From positions 6,279,667 through 6,343,666 of the forward strand of contig NC_049984.1 in assembly GCF_000003815.2 (NCBI RefSeq): DNA of 64,000 bases. Direction: 5' to 3'. The first letter of the stretch is position 1. Each line of letters starts with the position of its first letter. The notes under the pieces were generated by a model. The model was not told where the DNA came from, searched no databases, and was given only the letters and a program-made list of their open reading frames with translations. Shown here one piece after another: positions 23,416 to 32,412 of this stretch. Position numbers and translations under genes: made by a program. This DNA comes from Branchiostoma floridae. Taxonomy: Eukaryota; Chordata; Leptocardii; Amphioxiformes; Branchiostomatidae.

Positions 23416-25775
23416 CTGGTGGGGAAGAGACATATATCTCTATGAACATGTATTTGATAAATATTGGTCACAGCAAGTCATAGGAGAGATAATTACCTAA
23501 AAAAAACATGCTGGATTTTCCTTAGCAGCACAAGTGTATGATAGATTGCCAAACTCTAGTCAGCACTATGTATAGTAGTGTCATAATGTATAGTTGGTTT
23601 ATTTCACATCTTTCACATCAGAAATTTAATACAAAACCAACAAAATTTATATCTAGACTCTAGACTCAGAATTACCCAATTGCAAGACGTGCCCCATGAA
23701 AAGATAAACCCAGGTCTAGGTCAGGTAACAGATAGGATCCTTAAAGTTTGAATGTGTTTAAGGAAAGAATTATCTCAGGGACCACCAAAAAGTGATCACT
23801 ATGCCAGGTGGTCCTTATGTGTAGGTTAATAGTCAGAATGGTTAAAGCCAGCAGCTCACCTATCAATAGGATGTATGATGACAGGTATTGCAGACAGCCC
23901 GACGGCAGTTGTCGCCCATTTCCTGACGGGAAGCGGCAGGTTTGTAGACTTCCTCAGCAGGTACAGGGACAAGGCACATATTCTGTTGATGGTGAAGCCT
24001 GGGATGGCCACAGAAGCCAGGCCCTGCCACACAAACGTGTCCACCACCGCCTGGGTCACCTTCTTAGTCTTCTCTGCAGGTTCCACCTTCGGGTTCTGGA
24101 CAGGGACAAGAAATTGTCATTAACACAATGAACAAAGATATCATCATCATTGGCATTCGCTTGTGGCCGAGCATTGAAGGTCATGTCAGGCCAGCCTCAG
24201 TTGCTGCTTGTGGGTGGCGATCTCTTATGTGGCTGCTCAAGCCCAGGGCAGTATGGAAGAGTCTGGGACATCTTGTGCAGGGCAGGGTGGGTGGAACAAT
24301 GAACAAAGACATAGTATTTGCTGGAAAAACAATTTTTAGGTGAGCAAAGATAATCCTACTGCCTTGGACATATCATGTGAGAAAATTTTTTATTTTTTTT
24401 AAACTTCGATAGTCTTTAGATATATTGCAAGGAGTAAGACATTAAGACGATAGATTTTGCAACTGTCTCCTTATTTTAGCTGCAAACTTTCCTGCTTCAC
24501 TCATTGCAAGGAATGTACTAGCACCATCTTTCTTCTCTTTCTTGATCTGTCCGCTTATACCGTCGGGGGTGTCGCGGGGAGGAGGAGAAGGTGGTCCATT
24601 GCTAGACGTGTGGCCTGTTGGAGTGTCAGTCCATGGGTGTTCAGGGTCTCTTTCACTCCGTTGATCCACAGGCGTTGTGGTCGACCTCTGGCCTGCCGTC
24701 CTGGCACTCTGGTTGATTGGGTGACATCCTGACAAGGTGCCCGAACCACTTTATCTGGTGTCAGTATATTATATCGCTAGGTGGCGCTTTTAAAGCGGCT
24801 GCATTTCTAAGTATGTCCCCGAGTAAGCTATACAAAAGTCGACCTAAAGTGCTAGTGCGGTGCCATTGGATAAGTATCACTTCAGAGCACGACAGATGAA
24901 TTGTCATCACATCCTCTGAACACCAAGATCCGACGGAAAGAAGAGCGTTATCGTCAAAAATCTTTCACCAAAAGCCGACAACTAGCACCATGCTGCTGCT
25001 ACTAGTATAAGCAATAAGCTGCAGTTATGCAGTACCAGTAGATTACTTGACCACTATGTGGCTTTATAGGCCACTATCCTCTGCAAACCTTATGTCACCT
25101 GTGTGTACATCACAACTCAGCCCACCTTGGCCATTTTCCTGCCCTTGTCGACAGCGTCTGCTGTGCAGTAGGCCGTGGCGACTGCATAACTGCCCCACAC
25201 CACACTCACCGGCACCAGGGCACGGAACGACTCGCCGACCTCATTAGCATATCCTGAAAAAAAGAAAAAATTTATGAGTTTATCATAAAAAAATATCGAA
25301 TGACAGTAGTATAATGTAACCATGATAATGATTTCCCTATCAAGCTTTTGATACATATATGTATAGCCTTTAGACTTGTTTCATGTTGTAGCTTGTTCAT
25401 TCATACACCCAACAATGACTCCTAATTAAGTTAGTAACGTTAGAACTTGATTTAGAAGTATTCAAGGACATTTAAAACTTTATAGTTTGTATTCTCAACT
25501 ATACCATATACATTTTATTAGTGTTATCAGAGAATACATGGTTAGCAGGGAATCGCCGAGATATCAAAAGAGTAAAGGATCATGTTACTAATTGATATCT
25601 TGTATAACAGAGAAGTTGTCGTCAGTTTCCTACACCATCTCCACCCGGCCTGAGCGAATGTGCCCCCCTCCCCCTTTCAGAACAACATTATAAATGCACA
25701 CAGCGTTTTACCTAGGTAACGCAGAAGCGTATCTCGGTATATATCCACCTCCTTTTTTGCTCCAGGGTCAGCCAT
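23346..25775 (-). CDS. MTFP1: MTFP1 (MTP18), mitochondrial fission process protein 1
   Basis: This is an inner-mitochondrial-membrane protein known to affect fission and membrane dynamics. Four coding exons on the minus strand, 25775-25712, 25253-25126, 24095-23860 and 23415-23346, join with GT-AG borders and matching phases to give 165 residues; human MTFP1 has 166. Diagnostic strings are YRDTLLRYLGYANEVGESFR (13-32), VVDTFVWQGLASVAIPGFTI (81-100), VRKWATTAVGLSAIPVIIHP (121-140) and SVDYLLDSTLRKW (144-156). Three hydrophobic segments at about 34-50, 87-111 and 125-141 fit a multi-pass membrane protein. An in-frame TAG lies ten codons upstream of the ATG, supporting the start. The gene is convergent with the metalloproteinase gene and heads away from the esterase-fold gene. 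Confidence 0.97.
23416..23859 (-). other. MTFP1 intron 3
   Basis: A 444-bp AT-rich intron with no gene or recognisable element. Confidence 0.85.
23860..24095 (-). CDS. MTFP1: MTFP1 exon 3
   Basis: The acceptor is CCCTGTCCAG and the donor ATTGATAG|GTGAGC; phase 0 in, phase 2 out. It encodes NPKVEPAEKTKKVTQAVVDT and the two conserved hydrophobic segments, ending at IIHPIDR, whose last codon is split. It is the best-conserved exon. Confidence 0.97.
24096..25125 (-). other. MTFP1 intron 2 with a retrotransposon fragment
   Basis: This 1.03-kb intron is more than half occupied by a probable non-LTR retrotransposon 3' fragment (24139-24749, minus strand). From 24760 to 25125 I see nothing recognisable. 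Confidence 0.8.
24139..24749 (-). mobile_element. Non-LTR retrotransposon (LINE) 3' fragment
   Basis: On the minus strand, 24749-24555 encodes MVRAPCQDVTQSTRVPGRQA followed by RGRPQRLWINGVKETLNTHG and LTLQQATRLAMD. This resembles the extreme C-terminus of LINE reverse transcriptases, where a GRPxxRW..xVKxxL motif is followed by a helix with LAxD. The reading then shifts frame (PRDTPDGISG continues in another frame), so the copy is broken. The same strand ends at 24139-24150 in a GATGATGAT-type tail, a usual LINE end. It lies in the same orientation as the host gene. Confidence 0.55.
25126..25253 (-). CDS. MTFP1: MTFP1 exon 2
   Basis: The minus-strand acceptor is TTTTTTTCAG and the donor GCCAAG|GTGGGC; phase 1 in, phase 0 out. 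It encodes GYANEVGESFRALVPVSVVW, then SYAVATAYCTADAVDKGRKM. It includes the first membrane-spanning segment. Confidence 0.96.
25254..25711 (-). other. MTFP1 intron 1
   Basis: A 458-bp AT-rich intron with a poly-A-type stretch near 25257-25270. No gene or element is seen. Confidence 0.85.
25712..25775 (-). CDS. MTFP1: MTFP1 exon 1 (coding part)
   Basis: ATG at 25775-25773 in the context TACGACATGGCT, ending TACCTAG|GTAAAA, phase 1 out. It encodes MADPGAKKEVDIYRDTLLRY and L, and the split codon is G22. An in-frame stop ten codons upstream rules out a longer reading within this exon. Confidence 0.95.
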
Positions 25776-26150
25776 GTCGTAGTGTCGCCGGTTGATGTGC
25801 TGCTATGAATAGAAGTGGTCTGTATCATTGCTTGTCCTTGTTGTTTCACGTGTGTCGTCTGCTGCAGCCATTTTTAGAACCTGACCTCTGACCTCACCGC
25901 AGCTGATCGAAAGCCGCGGGAAATTCAACTTCGTTTTGACAGTCATCAATATTGGCATAGAAGTATTTTCCACTTCAAAAAGCTAATTTGTGGCCAGGTC
26001 TGTAATCATAATCATAATTCTTCATTAGCGTGAAATTTGGTTGAACATGACCTGGTGACCTCATCGCAGTTAATCGAAGGGCGCCACTGGTCTCCACAAA
26101 AACTGACCTTGCTCGTGTCCAAACCAGACTCCTTCATGTTAAAGTTGCTG
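25776..26150 (-). promoter_or_regulatory. MTFP1 upstream region with two nuclear-receptor-like repeats
   Basis: A perfect DR1-type pair TGACCT-C-TGACCT lies at 25882-25894 and a DR2-type pair TGACCT-GG-TGACCT at 26048-26061, about 110 and 275 bp upstream of the ATG. Both sit in related sequence: TGACCTCACCGCAGCTGATC versus TGACCTCATCGCAGTTAATC. These match nuclear-receptor half-sites (AGGTCA in the direction of MTFP1 transcription). Function is inferred. There is no clear TATA box. Confidence 0.5.
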
Positions 26151-26714
26151 AAAAAAAGAGATACATCTGCCAATGAGCTGGAAGGATTTGTCAGGAGTTT
26201 ATATATCTAGTCCGATGTTATTCCTTGGGCCGGCTAAGTTCCTTTGCAAAATCATTCAATAATTTCAAGCTTATTTTCTATTGGCCTATTTCTCATTGTT
26301 ACTTGTAGCAAATGAGGGAGTATGAATTTAGGCGTCATTACTTTAACTGCAATTCCGTGAGTATGGTGGCATTTCTACGGCAAAGAAATGACCTCAAATT
26401 GATATGGGGGAGGGGGGCGCAGATCTGAAAACATATTTTGAACACTGTAAAATAATCTGTCAATATCCAATATTTAGTATTACAAGACTCCTTTTGTCGT
26501 CTTTGGTCAAGTGCAGTTCTGTGGAAGACGGTGGTGGATATGGCATTTATGGATGATGGCGATGGATACCAGCTGCAGGCCGGTGATAGCGTCGGGTTAA
26601 ATGGAGTTGTGTGATTCCGTGTCTTGCAATGTGTAACGTTACGTGTAATTGATGCAGTTAGGCAAAGGGTTTCGGTGACGCGAGCAGGTTTCAATTCCCC
26701 TAACCAAAATGGAA

Positions 26715-26835
26715 ATGTCCCTAGTGCGGAGAAACTGGCCTGTGGAGCCCAAGAAAAGAGTCTGGCATCCAGGCTATTGAGTGCCGACACTGTCTCTAGT
26801 GCCGAGAAGCTGGCCTGTGTAGCCCAAGAAAGTGA
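26715..26835. repeat. Two-copy direct repeat, period about 75 bp
   Basis: CTAGTGCGGAGAAACTGGCC at about 26721 and CTAGTGCCGAGAAGCTGGCC at about 26796 are followed by TGTGGAGCCCAAGAAA and TGTGTAGCCCAAGAAA. Since 75 is a multiple of three, both strands keep a repeated peptide (for example QASFSAL on the minus strand). Confidence 0.8.
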
Positions 26836-28103
26836 GTATTGAGTGGCGATCCTGTCCAAGTATTGGAGTAAGTTGATTTGGATTATATTCATTAACATAG
26901 TCTGCATAATATAACTGATTTCCATTTTGATCTTAAGTGCACATGTAGTACTTATGATAGCACATATTCTGATGAAAATGTATTGTGTACAGTACATGTT
27001 ACATAGAACATCAATATTGACACAACATTTCAGATGGTTCATCCAACAGTTATTTCTATGCACATAGTTTGGTATGTCCCTTATGAGCATTGTATCACAG
27101 TGGTACCATTTACCATGCTTATCAAGTTCTCCCAGAGCCCACTTTGCAGCAGAGGTATGTCGTTAAGATGGGGGAGATAACAGGTGTCAGAAAATAACGG
27201 GAAGAACAAAGGAATATATTGATTTAGCACAGTGAAACTGGAGAATATCGCACGCTGCGTGATAGAAACGGATACAGGTAGTTTTTATCGTTATGAATTT
27301 ATTTGTAGTCATATTGATCTTAGAAGTGTACTTCAACTCCACAAGAAGAGTCACTCCTACAGAGACAAGTGATATTGTATACAGATGCTATCCCTAAAGG
27401 TACATACACATATATACCAATAGATGACAGGATTTAGCTCAGTCCCCTGTTACTATTCGGCCAGGCCTGATCTCATGAGTCTGGTAGAGACTAGATAGCG
27501 TTTGAGAGCACGAACGTTTCATTAGTGATAGAACTTGTGTTAATGTTTTCCATCACTGCATGCAACCCACATTGATGATGAAAGCAGTATGCGTAGCTAG
27601 CTCTGCTTCCCAGGGAAAGTTGTGCATTTTGCAGCTGATTGCTTCCCACAGTTTCCAAGAGAAGTAATTGCTGTTAGAACCCTATTTCCGTCTGGGGATC
27701 ATCTGTTGACAATACCTAATCACCTCCGCACGTAAAAGTCTACCTCCCTAATTTGCGTATAAACGTTACCAGACGGGGGGTATGATTGTGGGATTGGTCC
27801 CGTGGGTCCCGCGCCAGCAGTGTGAGGACCGCGGGGATGCGGAGCGGAGAGAACCGCACCTGCTGATGTGGGCAGGAGGAAAACGTGTCTTGTTTCACGT
27901 CATTGTTCATGACTCCTCGTTTTACTTGTATATATTGTATGTTGTCCACTGGTTGTCTTAACTCTTACTGAATGTAAAACGTTTTGTTTTGTTGTTCATG
28001 TATGGTGGGCTCCCTTGGAAGTCAACTCCCAATAAGTTGAGGGGGCTATCCACTTGTCTTGAGCTTAACAAATACATAAATTGCTCAGATGGAACTCTGT
28101 CTA

Positions 28104-28346
28104 AACATGCACTCTCACTGCACTTGCGTCACGCTTGCGTCACTGTGGGTTCGAAAGATATTCAACGAATTTCATAGATAAAGAACGATTTTTGTGTGTA
28201 TTTTGTCGTCTTCTAAGTCATACTTTTACGTATAACGCAATATCTAAATTACAGAACATCGGAGAAAATAACAAAACAGTAACGCATCAGTGAACGGACC
28301 CCGCAGCGACGCAAGCTTGACGCAAGTACAGTGAGAGGGCACCTTA
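28104..28346 (+). mobile_element. MITE family B, copy 1
   Basis: The ends are inverted repeats: TGCACTCTCACTGCACTTGC at the left and ACGCAAGTACAGTGAGAGGG at the right. Subterminal GCTTGCGTCACTGTGGGTTC mirrors GACCCCGCAGCGACGCAAGC. The element is about 243 bp, has no coding capacity, and its interior (AAGAACGA, TAATACGT-like, TTTTGTCG strings) is the reverse complement of the second copy 1.27 kb away. Confidence 0.85.
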
Positions 28347-29370
28347 ACGTCTGCATTTTTATGATGATATTTCTGCTGAGCTTTCGTCTAAGATTTGCTG
28401 TAGAAGAAAATTTCATCAGTAAGAAAACTGCTGAATGATAAATTAATGGATCAGTCAATAATAAATGAGTCAAATTTATAATTATTAAGGTTATTGGCCA
28501 CTATAGCAAGTGAATAGAAAGCAGAATTAATATCTCTGCCATTTCTATACGCTTGTATATACTCTTCATTGTGTGCCAAAGGTGGCAAGGTAACGTCATA
28601 GAAGGCAAATAATTCGAGGACACTGTGTAATGACGTATACCAGAAATAAATTTCAAATGAATAGTTGAGTAAATGATGAATAAGTATATTGTACAGATGA
28701 TTGAGTGTCCCTTTACTCAAAAATGACCAGAGCTCTGGCACTATATATAGCAGTATGATGTATAGTTGCTAGGGAATCTGACAGATGATAGATGATCAAA
28801 ACCCAACTTCAGGGCCAAGGAAAAGGATTTGGGGTGCCCAAAACACCAGAGTGGGAATCCACTAGATTAGATACGCATGTTTGCTTTTAATCACTGTGCG
28901 CAATTGTTGGTAATTTTACGCAAGGATTTTGCGCTTCAGTCTTTATGCTTTTTATTTACAGTTCACTGTTCATTGCTTTTGTTTTCCTTTTATTTGTGAC
29001 CATTAAAGCACATAACTTACACCGTTTTCTACCTTTCTAAAAATGGATGATAAAAGTACAACTGAAGCTTAGGATTGATTTAAAATGGTTTAACTGATTA
29101 TGACCGTATAGATGTTCATCTTAAGAATGCCTTAGCTGTGCCCCATCATGGCTCTTACTGAACTCAAAGCGATTTGTGCAATCCGGCGTTGTCAAAATGA
29201 CTTTTTGATTGCGCTCACCACTGCTCGCGCATGTTTCTGCAGCAACGGGATGGTGCCGCTGCCTCATTACCATTGCCAGATGCTGTTTTCACAGCACCGC
29301 CACGGAGGGTTCAACGCCGAGGATGGGTGAAATAAAAGAGCAGTAATGCCAGTCAGTACTGTCTTGTAAC

Positions 29371-29613
29371 TTAAAGTGCACTCTCACTGCACCTGCGTCA
29401 CTGCGGGGTTCGTTCACTGCGTCACTGTTGTGTTATTTCGCCGGTTTTTTTTTATAATTTAGATATTGCGTAATACGTAAAGATATGACTTAGAAGGCAA
29501 CAAAATACACCAAACGTAAGAAAATTCGTTCTTTATCTCTGAAATTCGTTAAGTATCTTTCGAACCCCGCGGTGACGCAAGCTTGACGCAAGTGCAGTGA
29601 GAGTGCACCTTTA
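29371..29613 (-). mobile_element. MITE family B, copy 2 (opposite orientation)
   Basis: The left end is GTGCACTCTCACTGCACCTG and the right end ACGCAAGTGCAGTGAGAGTG, the same inverted repeats as copy 1. The interior matches copy 1 only when reverse-complemented (for example AAATTCGTTCTTTATCTCTG against CATAGATAAAGAACGA). It is about 243 bp and non-autonomous. Its target-site duplication is not clear. Confidence 0.85.
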
Positions 29614-31424
29614 CACTGCTGCAAATAAACATATCGTGCTGATGATCAATTGGTGAATATGAATAATTCAAACAAAGATCAGGGGATGACAGATCGACAA
29701 TAATCAGTTTATGTACAGTCTTTGTGTTATTGCTTCCACCTAGTGAACTGATAGCATAGGATTTCTCCATTGCTGTTTACTTTTTATCGCCGCTATATTC
29801 AGAGGTCATAATTATGCACATTGCTCCGGGTGGTGGCGAGATGTTCAACGTGATAATAGTATTGCACAGAATATGCAAACGTTGGGCGATCTATCTTGGT
29901 ATAACAATGTCATTGATAACAATGCCTCTGAGGCAGGGAATCGTCCCAGCGGGATGCTTAAGATAAATTTCTCGATCAGAGTATAAGAGGGGCCAATCAG
30001 TTCTGCGAGAGATCAAAGAGATTGGGGTGTGCTATGTATAGGGTGATTACACAGGACAGCCATCTCAAAACAACTTAATTGTGTTAAATAGCTCCTTGAT
30101 AAAGAATGGGTGAAAAGGACTAGAGAGGTGCACTGGAGGTTAGGGGCATGGATTTGGCATTTAGAAAGAGCCCTGGTACTGGGCTGGATGATCAGCCTGG
30201 TATGATGATATCGTATCATCTGTATTTACATGTAGATACCGAGTAGATAGGGCATCGAGTACTGCATAGGCAAAGAAAGGAAATACCATCAACAAAGGCA
30301 ACCGAATTCGAAAGAATTAGACAATCGGTAAGAGTGTGGTTGGAGCCGTCTATAGATCTAAAATATTCACATATGAGGGGAGAACGTATAAATTTGGAAT
30401 GTGGACCGCACAAAGCAAATGACAAAATAACGAAGACGAATGTTACGTCGATATGCATCAACATTTCGTCAGCTCCCATGCTTCTGAACTAAAGATATTT
30501 TGAATGTTGCTCACACTCTATCATGTCCCTGCGAACGGAACAGCTCCCACACTTTTGAAGAGTAGAATCTTCAAGGAGCTTAACTGCCTTACGGATGCTC
30601 GGCCCTAGGTGGTGGTACATGGTGCTCGCAAGCACAAACAACACCTGGCGCCACAAAACCACAGTAGTGTTTCGAATTGGTCCATCCACGGTCTTGTTTT
30701 GGATCGATTGTTAACTCTGAACATCTTACCGAACGACAACGATGATCGTCCATGCATCTATTTCTTTTTCACATTTAGACACAGAGATTTCTTGGTGATA
30801 CATCATAGTCATCATGTATCGATCGTCAAGTCGTGGTTTATATAACAGCTTGAACATTGACTAAACAGAGTGGTACTTATGTATGGAAAAGAGGAAATTC
30901 TATGTATATCGCTTCATAGATATGCAGTGGAAAGTATGACCAGGTGTGGACATTGTCCATTGTTTTGCACATGATTGTAAGCCAGGGCTGTCCCACTAGC
31001 CAGTTCTCTGTGCCAATCACAAACAGTACGTAAATGATCATTTATTCACTATCAATACAGTGGCTAGATGTCATGTTTCGACCAATGATGGTGTACTTGC
31101 AGTCACGTGTCGTCCATTTAGCTAGGGACAATGTTTGCATATTCAGTCGGATCAGTCCATATTAACGCCTATCAACTAGCGTAACTCACCAGCATTGCAG
31201 TCTTCTTAACTGAGCGCGATTGACGTCAGCTTAATGTAATATAGCGTTTGAAATAAAGGTTCCCCAGTCAACTTTGGCGGCCAATATATGAACACGGTTG
31301 ATGATATATACCTTTTGAGCAACACATACGTGTATTTTTCTCGAATTGCAGGCTAGAATATTCAACAATGTAGCGGATGCCATTTCCTTTCCCTATAATC
31401 ATCAGTACCGTAAGTGTAAGGGTA

Positions 31425-31594
31425 ACAGCCACCTGTTGTACTCTCCAAGCAGAGGTTAGGCTCCGGCTGTTTTTTTAACGTTTTTTGAGTCGTTAGCCAA
31501 TACAAGATACAATACAAAATAGAAAGCCCGATAAAAAGGACTAAAAAAACAGCCGGATCCTAACCTCTGCTTGGAGAGTACTACAGGTGGCAGT
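31425..31594 (+). mobile_element. MITE family A, copy 1
   Basis: The left end TACTCTCCAAGCAGAGGTTA (31439) and right end TAACCTCTGCTTGGAGAGTA (to 31580) are perfect inverted repeats, extended inward by GGCTCCGGCTGTTTTT and AAAACAGCCGGATCC. Outside them CCACCTGTTG mirrors CTACAGGTGG, so the true ends are further out. The interior contains AGAAAGCCCGATAAAAA, also present in copy 2 at 41621. No protein is encoded. Confidence 0.9.
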
Positions 31595-31713
31595 TCTATT
31601 ACTTGTATAATGTACATGTTTATTTTGTATTGTATATTTATATGTCTGTGGCCACGATGCCAGCCTCGCTGCCTAGTGCCCACAGTGTATTGTTTTGTTA
31701 CAATTTGAATAAA

Positions 31714-31832
31714 GAGAGTACACCTGTAGCTGCAGCCCGCCCTACGTGTACATCTCGCCGCAGCCGGATCCTAACCTCTGCTTGGAGAGTACACCTGTAG
31801 CTGCAGCCCGCCCTACGTGTACATCTCGCCGC
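31714..31832. repeat. 48-bp perfect direct repeat around a MITE A end
   Basis: Positions 31714-31761 and 31785-31832 are identical (starting GAGAGTACACCTGTAGCTGC). Between them lie 23 bp, AGCCGGATCC through CTCTGCTTG, which with the following GAGAGTA form one terminal repeat of MITE family A. This looks like a tandem duplication or template-switch event at a MITE end. It lies about 400 bp upstream of the start codon at 32212. Confidence 0.92.
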
Positions 31833-32211
31833 GCGCTCCTAGCGACTGGCACCGTCTCTCCCACCTGTCAGCTGGCATCAGGCGGATCCCTCCCCGGATC
31901 CTCCCGCCCAGTCCCACTCATCCCGCATCCATTATTCATGACGCACCTCCGGACTGGGAGCTGCCGTCCATAGCAGCCCGCTGATCCCGCCGGCCGGCAC
32001 GTCCCATATACAGCTGCTGCGTGCAGAGCTACAGGCGCTCGGGCCGCGTGCTTCTGACGTGGTCTCAGGAATGAGAAGACTTCGCGGAGGAGCAGCCGAC
32101 TTGCGGGGTTTGTAGCGCGCGCGCTCCTGCTGTCTGCTGGGGATTATGTAGCCAGGGCGAGGCAAGTCTTGAGAGGAGAGTGTGCAAGTCTGGAGGCTCC
32201 ACACAGTCGGC
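31833..32211 (+). promoter_or_regulatory. GC-rich promoter and leader region of the esterase-fold gene
   Basis: This stretch is GC- and CpG-rich (for example TAGCGCGCGCGCTCC near 32113). A weak TATA-like CATATACAG lies at about 32006. Short upstream frames start at 31938 (11 codons), 32071 (14 codons) and 32146 (ATG followed at once by TAG). Where transcription starts is not visible. Confidence 0.45.
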
Positions 32212-32412
32212 ATGGAGAAGCTGCCGCGGTGGTGTGTAGTTCTGGCGGTGCTGGTCGGGCTGGTGCGGGGATCGGACGTTGTCAGGGAGACAGCTTACGG
32301 CAAAGTGCGCGGGAATTTACGGGACGTGACCACGGCCACGGGAGTCAAACAGGTGGAAGTGTTCCTCGGCGTGCCCTACGCGAGAAGTCCCGCGGGGACC
32401 AGGCGGTTCAGC
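32212..32412 (+). CDS. Esterase-fold gene exon 1
   Basis: ATG in the context GTCGGCATGGAG, donor TTCAGC|GTAAGT, phase 0 out. It encodes the signal peptide, [12 protein letters not shown], and [18 protein letters not shown] prefer this ATG to the upstream GTG-initiated frame at 32182 because it directly opens a good signal peptide. Confidence 0.92.

Larger units (their letters stand above)
26151..31420. other. Intergenic spacer
   Basis: This spacer lies between the divergent MTFP1 and esterase-fold genes. It contains the longest open frame of the window (26338-27090, minus, 250 codons), which has no recognisable domain and spans a 75-bp duplication, so I do not call it a gene. Two MITE copies (28104-28346 and 29371-29613) lie here. 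The other frames, such as 28451-28741, 30013-30219 and 30216-30479, look like chance. Confidence 0.65.

Noticed and set aside
26650-26710. tRNA-like ends GTTAGG...CCTAAC with a GGTTTCAATTCCCC string
   Set aside because: The span is too short for a tRNA and no D-, anticodon- and T-arm set can be drawn.
32182-32211. Upstream extension of the esterase-fold frame from a GTG codon
   Set aside because: It would add ten residues before a textbook signal peptide. The ATG at 32212 has better context.
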